DNA from: Ulota crispa | Lineage: Eukaryota > Streptophyta > Bryopsida > Orthotrichales > Orthotrichaceae | Direction of reading: 5' to 3' | DNA length: 64,000 nucleotides | Assembly: GCA_963920765.1 (NCBI GenBank) | Contig: OY987244.1 | Coordinates: forward strand, 25,338,358 to 25,402,357 | Shown here: piece after piece, positions 16,103 to 27,372 of the stretch | Layout: every line of letters begins with the position of its first letter | How positions within the stretch are numbered: position 1 is the stretch's first letter | Position numbers and translations under genes: made by a program | The notes under the pieces: generated by a model | The model's input: the letters and a program-made list of their open reading frames with translations, nothing else | The model's database searches: none | What the model was told of the DNA's origin: nothing

Positions 16103-17217
16103 ACGTCTTAGCAAATGGTGCCACTTAAGCACTTACCCACTTTGCCCTTGTTGGACAACGTCCATTGGGGGGACGGAGCCTCGCCTTGCCCCGAAAAGGA
16201 ATGGCAAAAGGATATTCATTTAACAAACAGCCCTGAAAGGGCCGCCAAAACTAATTATGACGTTAATGTAATCAATTTCTCAATTAATTGGAATATGGCA
16301 ACTCAATTTGTTATGCTAGAGAAAAAGAAGACAATTAAACAACAAGAATAGATATTTGAACAGTTATGGCAAGAATGTATAGGTTGCCAATGCTTCTGAA
16401 GTATTTGTTAATATTAAAGGAGCACTCCGCATACGGTGCATAGAAGAGTGTAGAACGAATGAGCTGTCAAACAAACAGCAGAAATTACTACTTGCTTCGA
16501 CAAGAACCAAGACCAAGCAAAAACTACTGAATTTTTTTGATAAATGACAATAAAAAAAAAGATAGTAGAAAGAAAAAATACTAAAAATGAAGAACACTGC
16601 TTCTTAATCATGTTGCTTGTATTGATTATATTGCCTTTATAAGATAGGTTGGCATAATTTAGATAATTAATGAAAGAGACAGATAGATAATTAATGCTGA
16701 CGGTGACATAGATTACTGGCGGAACTTGAAAATAACAAGAATCTGCTCTTGATGGAAAAATTCTAGATATGACATGAATTTGCGGGAGCTAGATAGGAAG
16801 ATATCTATATCTATTGTTATTCACAGTTGCTATCAAACAACTCCAACACTACAGGATTGCTGCAGATTATTCACATGGAGAGAAATGAAATAGGAATAGT
16901 AGTTGGTAACACCTACAACACTTCTCTCTTTTCAGAGCCGCATCCTACTGGGCTGCTAGTTTTCTTTGCCTAATCAAAGTCAACAAATTTTCTTGTAACT
17001 TTTCTCTTTGCATTTTTCACTATCTGAGCTTAGATTAGAGGCCAAAGGTTTCTCACGAAGAAAAAAAAGGGCGTGAGCGGCCATAATGACATCAAAATAT
17101 ATATATATATATATATATATATTAGTTTAACGTAATTACTTGTACTAGACGAGCTAACGTACACTGTATATTTTGATGTGCATATCAACTGCCAAGGGAA
17201 TTTCTATAAAAACATTT
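16103..17217. other. Stretch after cox1 with no recognised gene
   Basis: Two overlapping short frames just after cox1 (15975-16223 and 16115-16351) have no recognisable match. Sequence such as ggagcactccgcatacggtgc near 16,420 hints at organelle RNA structure but I cannot assign it. The part from about 16,620 to 17,100 is less clearly mitochondrial in style. An AT microsatellite lies at 17097-17121. Confidence 0.5.
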
Positions 17218-17289
17218 GGGTACAGCAAGACTTGAACCTGCAACCATTAAGTTAAAAGCCTAATGCTCTACCAATTAAGCTATACACCC
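17218..17289 (-). tRNA. trnK: tRNA-Lys(UUU)
   Basis: The minus strand gives gggtgta with the matching tgtaccc end as the acceptor stem, D arm agcttaattggtagagc, anticodon arm taggc-tttta-acttaa with anticodon TTT, and T arm gcagg-ttcaagt-cttgc. It is 72 nt long. The acceptor stem and anticodon stem each show a small mismatch, compatible with decay. Confidence 0.85.
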
Positions 17290-17464
17290 AAAAAAAATAT
17301 ATATATATATATATCATTATGGAATTTGATGATGATAAATTAGTAAAAAAAAATAATGACCTGCAGAGCAAAATATATATATATATATATATTTTGGGAA
17401 TTCAAAGCGCAATGTGTTACGCATTCATTTTAGTCTAATTTTATTACTTTGGTTTTCTAGAATA

Positions 17465-17538
17465 TAGGCTTAGTAGGACTCGAACCTACAATATCACCGT
17501 TATGAGCGGTGTATTTGAACCAATTAAACTATAAGCCC
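17465..17538 (-). tRNA. trnI: tRNA-Ile(CAU)-type
   Basis: The minus strand gives gggctta with the taagcct end as acceptor, anticodon arm caccg-ctcataa-cggtg with anticodon CAT, and T arm tgtag-gttcgag-tccta. The sequence is the plant mitochondrial tRNA read as isoleucine after lysidine modification of the CAU anticodon, rather than initiator methionine. It is 74 nt long and fits the family well. Confidence 0.82.
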
Positions 17539-18111
17539 TGGATTTGATATGCTAGTAAGCATATCAAATCAAACGTAACTTGCCGCCCTCATTAACTATA
17601 GGTATAAGAGGCTAGGAATTAGATGAAAGAGGCCGCTCAAAGATTAGTGGCGTAGAATAACGCGGAAGCATTTAGTAAGTTAACAACAACCGAGTGCTGC
17701 CGCAAGTGCACGGCCAAAAAAATGAGAATCTAGACCCGCGGCCGCTTTGCGCCTTTGGTCTTTGGTCCCATCATCAATCAAAAAGCACGCAAAGCTATGC
17801 ATTATTAAAGATTATTAAAGATTATTTATAAGAAGAAGTGAAGCAGCTAAAAAAGAAAAAAGAAAATATATATAGATATATTTGTCTTGCTTCTTTTTTT
17901 ATCCAATGAGCCTTTAAGGTTAAAATCTTTGTCAGTTTAGTTTTTTTATGCTTATGCTTTTGGTAGCAAGTGGTGAAGGGCTCAAACGTACTAATCGTTT
18001 GGCCCTAAGGTGCCAAAAAATCTAGGTTTTTTGGGCGCAGCCCTATTTGCAAAGCCAATAGGGTGCGGCCAAAATATTGTTTTTTTCCCAAAAAATCGCA
18101 GCACCAAAAAA
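17539..18111. other. Mitochondrial-type spacer between tRNA-Ile and atp9
   Basis: I see no gene. The stretch holds GC-bearing organelle spacer fragments (gcggccgctttgcgcc, gcggaagcatttagtaag), a duplicated attattaaag, and A/T runs. Confidence 0.55.
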
Positions 18112-18241
18112 TTAAAAAACAAATAAGATCAAAAAGGCCATCATTAAGGCAAACAAAGCAATAGCTTTTGTTAAAGCAAAACCTAAGATGGCATAACCAA
18201 ATAATTGCTTAGCCAATGATGGATTTTGCGCAACAGAATGA
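18112..18241 (-). pseudogene. atp9: Last exon of atp9, ATP synthase subunit c
   Basis: On the minus strand the frame reads [18 protein letters not shown], then [18 protein letters not shown], then LILFVF and TAA at 18112-18114. This is the second half of subunit c, which builds the rotor ring. The conserved proton-carrying Glu (ALTEAIALF) is Lys here, and Arg of HSVARNP is Gln, both G-to-A changes. The upstream exons are absent because the mitochondrial segment ends inside the intron. The break corresponds to CDS site 95, a known group II intron position in atp9 of early land plants. Confidence 0.92.
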
Positions 18242-18650
18242 GGTTGGATAGGGGGGTTGTTTTCATATCGCCCTTCGCAGCAATAAGAAGGTACCTATGA
18301 TGCACAATTCCCCCCCCCCTCGATAGAACCATACGTGATAGTTGCCCATCATACGGCTCCTCATTTTTCATATCTTACGTTATTTTTTTACTTTTTTTTT
18401 TAGAAAAAAAAGATTTGTGCCCTGAAGACCCTTGTACGCTTGGCCAATGTAGTCAGAGAATAACGCGGCAGCAAGGGCGCAACATATATTCTATTCTATA
18501 TTGCTGCGCCCCTTCAACAACTTTCTCAATTTCATGAGCTTTTAGTCTAGGCAGCAATGTTTTGTTTTTGCCATGAGCTTGTGTCTTTGCTTTCGATATA
18601 GCGATAGCTTTTTTCTACTTTGGATTTGGGATTTGAGAGGTTCGGAGTCA
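18242..18650 (-). other. atp9i95g2: Truncated group II intron of atp9 (site 95), with NUMT edge
   Basis: Domain V is excellent on the minus strand at about 18325-18361: ggagccgtatgatgggcaa then ctatcacgtatggttc. Upstream (higher coordinates) the intron matches the cox1 intron 4 repeat, then continues to about 18,650 with tgactccgaacctctc, a group II-like segment. The 5' part of the intron and earlier atp9 exons are missing. The exact end of mitochondrial sequence cannot be fixed by eye. Confidence 0.75.
18443..18555 (-). repeat. Repeat shared with cox1 intron 4 (copy 2)
   Basis: The reverse complement of this segment matches 15,196-15,325 across ctaaaagctcatgaaattga, the gaatagaata tract, and gcgcccttgctgccgcgtta. 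See the partner copy. Confidence 0.85.
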
Positions 18651-20420
18651 CGTTGCATCAAAAAAATAGTGCATTCTAGGACTTTCACTATTTCTGCCAT
18701 TATGTAAAATTTAACATATTACAAAAAGACAAGCATGCACTTTCTTGTACAATAGTGAACTCTCAGTGATTGCCTCTAGGAGTTTTAAATAATTACAACT
18801 TTGAGCTATAGCTATGCCTACATTTATTGTATGTAAGATTATGGTAGAGTAAAAAATTGTCCCTCCATTTTTCCTAATTCACCTAATATGGTGAGTAAGT
18901 TTTTGGAAGTTAGCTAACATTTAATGTGATGTATCTAAATCACCCAACGTCCAAACCAAAAAAATTACAAATTCTTTTGAAATTGTGCACCTGTGTATAA
19001 TTATTTTGAAATTGTGTCCCTATCTATAATGTTTGTCATTTTCATGCCCCTCTTTGTAATTTCCCCTATTTTTATCCTTGTTAATAGAAAAACCTATCAT
19101 TTTAATTCTAGCCCAAAAACCTGGATAAGTAGTAAACAAAGCCTCTTGGCCCCATTCCCCTGGATATGAGCAACGAGGGGGTCACTTCACTCCATCCGGA
19201 CCACCAATGCCATGGTGCCTCTACATTAACTTTTTAAGGTCTATGCATCCAAAAAGTGGATGCGGCTTGCATGGTCAACCTTGATTTTAACTTTCAAATT
19301 TTCAATTTTTAACTCATGGTTCAAACTAAGAAAATGAAGTTTGATAAGTTTTCTTTCTATTCCATTTAATTTTCTTGAAAAATGTCAAAAATTGAAAGTG
19401 ATATTGCCATTGAAAGTTCCAAGTGTTAGAATCCAAATAACACATTATGGTGTGTTTTTCTTTCATAGTTTCTACTCTTTAATTGCATTTTAAATTTAAA
19501 CTATAAAACTATGTTTCTCATTCTACCATTCATTTATGGTAGAAATTACATATTTTTTTAATATACATTATAATCAATATGATTTTGTCTCCATATTTTG
19601 CTTTAAAAAATCACAATAATTCAAATTTTCCATTAATTTTTTTGAAAAAAATAAATAAATAGAAAATGAATGTGTCTTTCAACAAAAATATCAAAAATTT
19701 ATACATTAATTAAATATAAGGATAAACTTGGTTTGATAATCAAATTTGATTTTAAATCCTTTAGTCTGGTTGTTTTTGGTGTAAAAAATAAAATAACCAA
19801 TTGAAATTTTTTAACACTAATCTTTAATGCTGCTTGTACCTTTTGAAAAAAAATCAAGTAATTTGGGTCTTTTTTTTATTTTAACTTGAACATTTCAAAA
19901 TGGATCAAGTCCTTAGGGGTTAACACTCAAACGCTGAAGAGGAAAAAAAAAGTACTCTATAGAATGGAGAAAAGTTTTTTCCATCTTTTTTATTAGAAGT
20001 GATCATAGTTACATAGTTTGTTATGGATGGCAAAAGCAATCTCACCAAATGCATTCATGTCTTTAGGTAACCCAAATTTTGTGAAGATTCACAATCATAG
20101 TGTTAAGTCTCATGCTGCCCTTCTTACAATCTTCATGAGGGTAGTTTGCATGGTTGACTTCTACAACTTTTGAAAACAAAATGATTTGGATGGACACTTG
20201 CCACACTACTATAGAGCTATTAGAGGCGGACGGTTTTGGTGACCAACCCAAACGTTTGGTGATTAGCCAACCCAATTGAGGTGGGTGATAATAGGGGCCA
20301 ATGAATGCTAAGGTTTGTTTTTTTTGAAAATTTTAATGATAATGCAACATGCTCCACACAATGCAAGCATGCAATTTGAATAGAATTGGATAGAATTGGA
20401 TAGAATTAAGGGAAAATTTC
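18651..20420. other. AT-rich nuclear intergenic DNA, no gene
   Basis: Only short chance frames are present. A transposon-end-like ggggttaa occurs at 19,917-19,923 without a recognisable partner, and a 12-bp tandem of gaattggata lies near 20,381-20,405. Confidence 0.6.
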
Positions 20421-20454
20421 ATGGGTATCCCTTAAATTTGCCATACTTACAAAG

Positions 20455-20690
20455 ATACCCTTGGTTTTTCAGAAATTATATAAATACCCTTGGTCTATAA
20501 TTTTCAAGCATTTATTTTGTTATGCACACTACTTCTTTCATGACTAATGTTAAATCAAGGAGTGCAGTATAATGGAAAAGAAGTAGTGTGTACACAATGG
20601 AGAAAGAAGTGGCATGCACAATGAAACAAATGCTTGAAAATTATGAAACAAGGGTATTTGTGTAGTTTTTGAAAAACTTGGGGCTCGGGT
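20455..20690. mobile_element. Foldback MITE-like element
   Basis: The left arm (cccttggtttttcagaaatt, then caaatacccttg, ataattttcaagcattt, cacactacttcttt) is repeated as reverse complement in the right arm (aagaagtagtgtg, aaatgcttgaaaattat, caagggtatttg, tttgaaaaacttgggg). Arms are about 85 bp around a loop near 20,545. No coding sequence is present, and target duplications are not clear. Confidence 0.6.
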
Positions 20691-21793
20691 GGATCACCCT
20701 TTGTATGTTGGGTACCCCACTTGCGGCGAGGGGGTAATTTATATGGGGCTATCTAGTTCCTTGGGCTGAATAAAGGTGTCTTTACAATTATATAATTGGG
20801 TCAAATGGCCAATTTTAGGGCATTCTTTAATTACTTATAAGGGCTAAGCAAAAAAAAGATTGAGGCTATCTTCTTTATAATTGAAAATTTTGAATTGTTA
20901 AGTAATTTGACAATTTAGGCTTTAGGGGTTAGGGTATGAATGCATTATGCTTTCATAAGTAATTTCAAGACAAAGATCAAATCCTTCATGGAAATATACA
21001 ATGCAATTAGAAATATCTCTTCACTCCAAAAATTCAAGAGTAAATCAATTAAGAGTCAAAGCACTATGAATGAACTCCGTTTACATGTGAAATATATATC
21101 AAAATTTTGTGTAAACAAAAGAACCCTAACTAGGGTCCAAACTAAAAAAATAGGATGTGAAAAAAATGCAAAGTCTAACACCAACCAAAGTGTCTTAACA
21201 AAAAAAATATGGAGTAAAAAATAATAAGAAGATAAAATATTTAAGTCCAACCATCAAATATTCATATGCCTCTTTTGTACCTCTTATCCAAAAATTTCTT
21301 TAATCACTTTTCTTAACAACTTTTCACTCTTATAAAGAAACGTTAGAAAGAAAACAAGGCCTCTAGAAGGCCCCCAAATCCAAGCAACAAGCTCTTTAGA
21401 AAAAAAAAAAAAAAACCAAAAAAAAGAATTTTTTTTTTGTTATTAAAAGCCTGCTATCTAGGTTGACAAACCATCTGCCAACCCGAACAGCAAGCTTTAA
21501 CAAAAAATTCTTTTTTTGGTTTTTTTGGTTTTTTTGAAATTTTTATTCTGCAAAACTTGCTGCTTGGATTTGGGGGCCTTCTAGAGGCCTTGTTTTCTTT
21601 ATAATGATAGCCTAGAAAAACAATGGAATCCTCTAGGCCATATGAGTAATTATAGAGTGCCATAAAATATGTCATTTTACCAAATTATATAATTATGGGA
21701 ACTCTTTTATTTATTCATAGGAGGTAAATAGCCCCCTAAAAAATACCTCTTTGCCGCACGGGGGGTACCCAACATACAAAGAGTGATTCACCC
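20687..21793. mobile_element. Non-autonomous element with long terminal inverted repeats
   Basis: The left end gggtggatcaccctttgtat and the right end atacaaagagtgattcaccc are inverted copies, and similarity continues inward through ttgggtacccc, ggggctat and ttatataatt for about 130 bp. Inside, a second near-perfect 40-bp inverted repeat (aaagaaaacaaggcctctag and its complement) sits at 21,338-21,378 and 21,561-21,601, suggesting nested insertion. No transposase frame is present. Confidence 0.65.
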
Positions 21794-22423
21794 AAAGAAT
21801 TTTGACACTTTTCTAATGGAGGATTGTATCTATTTTCAACACATATATACTTAATAGCCTTTGTAAATAATTTGTAAATAATTTGTCTCTTAGAGTATTA
21901 GATGTCCATCTATGATTTCTTGAATTAATAGATTACAAAGAGACACCTCAGTTGCAGCCACCACCTTGTTATAGCCAAGCTCCATATCCAGAAAAGTGAG
22001 AAATAAAACCTAACCCTAACTTAATCTAGTTAAGTTAAATTTTTCATTGGTCCGATGTACAAATTGTAAGTTATACCACGAAAGTTTGAATGACATTGTT
22101 GAAACCTCATGCAATGTAGGCCATTGAAATTGAATGATACCTCCACGGCTATTATGAACTTTTCTCGAATTTAGTTGACTTTCCAAAAACTCAATTACTC
22201 TAGAATTCATCTTGAAAAGTCATCCCGCATTATTCATCCCGTAATTTCTGTTCATTGAAATATCATTATTATTATTACTTTTCATTGTCTATTGTAAGTG
22301 TTAAATAATTAATGATTTGCTGCTATAGCATATTTCATCAATAAATGTTGAAATAAACAACTAAGCCGTGTAAAAACAAATTAGCAACGTTCAAGTTGTA
22401 AACCATGTAAAATTCAAATATCT

Positions 22424-23340
22424 AAAGAGGTGCATGCGCCTCCAAGTGGTCAAATGATGAGTCACAAGGTAACTTTCCATGATAAGGTAACTCAATAGTC
22501 AAGGCAACCTAAATGCAATATTGAGTGTAGTGCACCCTAAAGAACCAAGGGTTCTTTTTGGGGACAAATGGGATTTTGGGCATGTACCTATGGCTAGACT
22601 ACTTTGCAAGATTTTTAGAAATTTTTATTAAAGGTGAGGAATTCAAAGATCTACATGGGAATGTAACTTTTTCTTCATTTTAACATTTATTAAAGAAGTT
22701 AAAAATGAATTTCTGGAAAAAGCTGCTTCCCAGGCAGCCAAAAATTTCTTTAAAAATTTCATTTCTTTCAAATAAAAATCTAGAATACGTTCTTTAGACT
22801 TATGTAGATGTGGGGAGCTTTGAATCATTCAATTTTGATAGATGAGATGAAAGTTATGAGAAGTTTTAGTTTGCGGGTAGGTGGTTTAGAGCAAAACCAC
22901 ACATACTCGCAAACTAAAACTTCTCATAACTTGCATTTCATCTATCAAAATTGAATGATTCAAAGCTCCTCACATCTACATAAGTCTAAAGAACCTATTT
23001 CAGATTTTTATTTGAAAAAAACAAAATTTTTAAAGAAGTTTTTGGCTGCTTGGGGAGCAGCTTTTTCCATAAATTCATTTTTAACATCTTCAGTAAATGT
23101 CAAAATGAAGAAAAAGTTGCGTTCCCACATAGATTTTTGAATTCCTCACCTTCAATTAAAGTTTCAGAAAATCACGCAAAGTAGTCTAGCCATAGGTGCA
23201 TGCCCAAAATCCCATTTGTCCCCTGAAGGGACAATGGTCCTTTAGGGGTTAAGTTGCCTTAACAATTAGGTTGCCTTACCCTACAAAGTTACCTCATGCT
23301 TCATTGCTAGGCCACTTGGAAGCACATGGAACTCTCTAGA
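22424..23340. repeat. Giant inverted repeat (arms about 440 bp)
   Basis: The left arm (22,424 to about 22,890) and right arm (about 22,900-23,340) are reverse complements over nearly their whole length, joined by a short loop around ggtggtttagagcaaaacca. The arms hold tcattcaattttgatagatg and aaaacttctcataact at the centre, then tgggattttgggcatgtacc, then a TTAA-bounded end (ttaggggttaa at 23,242-23,252, only decayed in the left arm), then an inverted copy of the flanking dispersed repeat (ctccaagtgg). RNA from here would form a long hairpin. Confidence 0.85.
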
Positions 23341-23470
23341 CATTACAAGGAAACATGGTCAAATCTACAGAAAAGTTGACAAAAATTGTGACCTAATCTA
23401 CAGTATACTGTAGATTAGGTCACAATTTTTGTCAACTTTTCTATAGATTTGACCATGTTTTCATGTAGTG
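23341..23470. mobile_element. CACTA-type hairpin MITE with 3-bp target duplication
   Basis: The element begins cattacaaggaaacatgg and ends ccatgttttcatgtagtg, so its ends resemble the CACTACAAGAAAA terminus of the CACTA (En/Spm) superfamily. Its two 54-bp arms are almost perfect reverse complements meeting at ctacagtatactgtag. The bases aga flank both sides (23,338-23,340 and 23,471-23,473), the 3-bp duplication typical of CACTA elements. Confidence 0.85.
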
Positions 23471-23847
23471 AGATGTTAGGAATTTGCATTGCTTACAATC
23501 TAAACCAAGTTATTTTGTGTTTTCTCAAAGTTATGGTTGTTGTCAAGCCCTTGTTATTGTTATACTTTTTTCATTACACCAATTATTGATGAAAATTATT
23601 GTAATATCAATAATTGTTTATGCAATGTAAAATGTTGAGAAATTAGTGTGGGGTAGCCTAAATGCACTATTTAGTGTACACCTAATAGGCTCATCAAGGT
23701 TGTCCCACACTATTTGCTCATCATTCACACTAATGTTTGAGAGAACCAACTATTAGTGTATTGTTAGCCGGTTGATATTGGAAAAAAATTGATTGAATTT
23801 GAAAGTACTAACCAAAATATTGGTTAGATTGTACCCAAAAAAACTAA

Positions 23848-23968
23848 GAGTATGTTCACACTTGGTCTTAAAAGGGGTAGCAAAGGAAAATTAGATGCAT
23901 TTGGACACACTTTTAGATGGCATTCATATTGCTAATACCCCTCCTAACACCAAGTGTAAACATACCCT
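23848..23968. mobile_element. PIF/Harbinger-like MITE (copy 1)
   Basis: The ends are inverted repeats: gagtatgttcacacttgg and ccaagtgtaaacataccct. TAA flanks both sides (23,845-23,847 and 23,969-23,971), the usual duplication of PIF/Harbinger elements. Length is 121 bp. A second copy lies at 61,810-61,927. Confidence 0.8.
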
Positions 23969-24560
23969 TAATCAACTTAAGTTAGTGCAAATTATTCTAT
24001 TAACATGCTATGCAAATTCAATTGATTCTTGAATTAGTGCAAGCCACACTAATTGAAACAACTTGTGTAGTAACATGTGCAATATCATTTGTTAACACAA
24101 ATAAATAAAAAATTGTTACAAACACCATTTAATTGTACCATTTTATTGTAATAGTGATATATATTGATCAAATTTCTCGTGTTTAACCCCTAGACACCCA
24201 CGAGGACAATTATTGTCCTCTTGCCCTGAAAAAAAAAAATGTACACCAAAAAAAGTTGTTTTTCATCTGCTTTTTTTTCCAACATGACTGTAAATACATG
24301 ATCCATTATAGAAAACAAAAAACCATCTTGTCAAATATGCTCATATTTTTAGGTAACCCAAATTGTGAGAAAATTCAAAATCATGGTGTTACGTCCGAAG
24401 CTACCCTTATTGCAATTTTCATGAGGTCGGAATGCACTATTGACTTTTGAAACTTTTAGAAGCAATACTATTGGTGCCCATCAACCAAAATATTGTTGAA
24501 GCTATAGTATAAGTACTATTGAACCTACAGTGTGGGCAGGCCATGGCCACCCAACGGTCC

Positions 24561-25519
24561 TTTACCCCTAGAGGCCCATTGTCCCCGCAAGGAACAAATG
24601 GGATTTTGGGCAGGTACCTATGGCTAAACTACTTTGCGTAATTTTTTGAAACTTTTATTGAAGATGGGGAATTATAAGATCTACAAGGGGATCTAATTTT
24701 CCCTTCATTTTGACAATTATTGAAGAAGATATGCATGAATAATTGAAAAACAGGGGAGAATTGGGCAGCAAAAAAAATTTGCAAATTTTTTAAATAAAAT
24801 TTTGAAATTGGTTCTTTAAATTTTTATGCATTTGGGAAGCTTTGAATCATTCAATTCTAATAGATGAGATGAAAGTTATGAGAAGTTTTAGTTTGCTAGT
24901 AGGTATGGGACTCCCAAACCTCCATTATTACTTTTCCCCCTTGTAAAACTTGTTGCTTTACTTTTTTGAGCTCTTCGTGTATTTGTTTTTTGGCTTTTTT
25001 TTTGCAAGTTGTAGTAGACTAAGATTCCTTGGTTTTCACCGTTTGGATCAAAGTAATTTGGATTTTTGAATTTTACATAAATCTTCCAATTTTGCCTAGT
25101 GTATATGCAAATTTCATGACCTTACGGCATTGTAGGATCTTACAAAGTATGATTGACACCTCCATTTCTTTTGAAAATTCTCCCGCATTTACCTAACTTG
25201 GTTTTCTACATGGGAAAAATGAACCTCAACTTTGCATAAAGCAATTTTTTTGATATAGGAGCCGTCAAAGGCTTCTGAAATTTTTGGGCAGCAGGGAAAA
25301 ATCTTTTGTTTTCACTTCAGATGTCAATATCTCACTCCTTTACAACTAGAATGAGCTGATTTTTTCCCACAAGTACCTCCCATAGTCTAAGACAAGATCT
25401 TACAGTTGAATTTCAAAAAAAAAAAAAAAATTACATTTCTCTTCACTCCCCCAAAAGTGACAGTTTTAAGTGATATTCAGAGAGAAAAGGGCTTGGGCCT
25501 TTAAGGGTTCAGGGGTAAA
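24561..25519. mobile_element. Probable decayed member of the TTAA-target MITE family
   Basis: The left end tttacccctagaggcccatt and the right end gggcctttaagggttcaggg resemble inverted versions of the CCCCTAAAGG termini found elsewhere in the window, but both putative target sites read TTTA rather than TTAA. The left interior (tgggattttgggcaggtacc, gatgagatgaaagttatgag) matches the giant inverted repeat at 22.5 kb. A separate possible terminus, ttaacccctagacaccc, occurs at 24,183. The limits are tentative. Confidence 0.45.
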
Positions 25520-25722
25520 ACATTTGATAGTTTCAAAACATGCACTTACTAAACCATAGCATTTACGAGCATTGACCTATTCAAAGTTTCATCACATAGA
25601 GATAACGTTAGACCTCGTTTTTGTACGAATTGTTGACACTTGGATAAAGAGAGGCATGTTGGTTTTTCATGATATATTATTCTCATACATTTATATATTA
25701 CTAGTAGCTCGAATGTGGTAAC

Positions 25723-26707
25723 CAGTGTTATTTAAACTGGCTAAATTTAGCAGGATTGCTAACAAAAAATTTATTACGCTAAAAAATGTGAATTTTCCAA
25801 TGTTAAATTTGAAAAATATAGCTTTTTAGCAGTGTTTTTAGCCACTTAGCAATGTTTTTATTTGGGGCAAAACATTGCCTGAAACCAAAATATTTGTAAG
25901 GGCACCAGAAATTAATGTCAAAGGTAGGGTTTTCATTGAAAATGTTTTGCCAAAATTTTATTATCATCATTAAAAGATATGGACATGTTGCCACGTAGCA
26001 CCATCACCATTCACCATCCACCATTCACTAGTGACAATGCACAATAAATGTATAATTTTCTTCATATGTGGTAATTGTACTAGCATGACCATCAATCATA
26101 AATTAGTACCAAATTGTAGAAGCCTCTCAAGTGGGTCCACAGTCCACACAGAGATTTAAGTTTACATGGTACCCTAATTCCAAAGTACCATGATTTTATT
26201 AAGGCATAAAAAAATACTACTTTGATGGATAAATACTAAGTGTCATGTATGTACTGGTTAAACTATGTAAACAAAAGATGGCGGGGTACAATCAATCAAT
26301 TTCATTGGTCAATTGTGCCCAACTAAGCTACACTGAATATTGCATGTAGGTCAATGTTTTTGTTTGGGGCTACAAATCTCCAAAAAACGAATTTTTTTAG
26401 GAACTTGAAATTAGCACCAAAACTAGTGAAAATAATGAGTGTAATTTGCCAAAATTCACCAATGAAAGGGACTACTTTTGCCTCCTGTTTCCCACATATC
26501 ACACCACAATCATTTGCTTTAGATGTCTTTTTGCACTAAAAATTTGAGGATCGCCTATGAATTTCACCAAAAAATAAATGAAAGAAGCCAGATTTGCACC
26601 AAAAAAAAAAAGGCAATCGCCAAATTCGCTCCAGACTCAAAATTCCAATTTAAACACTGCCACTTAGCCACTTGTGCTAAAAGTGAAAATCGTATTTGGG
26701 ATCACTG
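25723..26707. mobile_element. hAT-like non-autonomous element
   Basis: The left end cagtgttatttaaactggc and right end gatcactg carry the CAGTG/CACTG termini of hAT elements, with similar subterminal sequence (agccacttagcaatg; cacttagccacttgtgcta) in inverted orientation. GTAAC abuts both ends and the flanks (gtggtaac, gtaaccac) are palindromic. No transposase is present. Assignment rests on termini only. Confidence 0.5.
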
Positions 26708-27372
26708 GTAACCACATTATGGAAATAACTGTTGTTACTAGCAGTAACTCAAAGGTGGTACTCACATTATGACAGAAATATTCCTTTTCAAATTTAGGTT
26801 TTCAGATTACGTACACGTCACATCTATATAGTCGGTATGATTCGAATGTCAAACCAGTGGTGCACATTCTCACCAAAAATCAAACAAAAGGCTGGTTGCA
26901 AGTACAAAGTTAGACATGTAGAAAATAGCACAACATGCAAAGTAATTTCTATCGTAAATAAAATAAAAACAGGCTGCATTATAGCCATAAACAACCACTC
27001 ATTGGAGTCTGTCATTTCAACTGCGTTCTACTGCATGACACAGCCAATATTATATTGTTCTCGAACCTGTACATTTTTGACTTACTTAACAAAACCTGCA
27101 TGTGAAAATACAAAATCCTTGGAAGAAGAGCTAGCCCACCTACCCCATAGTAGCAATACCTTGCTCATGATTCTACAATCTCTGTCAACCTTAAACCATG
27201 AGCTACCTAAAGCCAACACGTGTATATACTCAGGTATAGTAAAAAGCAACAAAGAAAAAAAAGAAACCAAAACCTGAAGTTTGATATGGAAAACTTCCCA
27301 TATCAGAAAAGATAAATGCAAATTGGCCAAAAACCAGGCACAAATATTTGCAAGACTGATATTTGCTGTTGT

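Larger units (their letters stand above)
22370..23800 (+). repeat. Dispersed repeat copy, split by later insertions
   Basis: The segments 22,370-22,530 and 23,471-23,800 together match the uninterrupted repeat at 40,060-40,520, for example gtcaaggcaacctaaatgca, attattgatgaaaattattg and gttgtcccacactatttgct. The inverted repeat and a CACTA hairpin sit between the two halves. A more divergent copy lies at about 57,320-57,520. Confidence 0.75.

Noticed and set aside
22643-23140. Two nearly identical 61-codon frames on opposite strands
   Set aside because: They are the two arms of the giant inverted repeat; a related non-coding element at 24.6 kb does not keep the frame, so this is not a protein gene.
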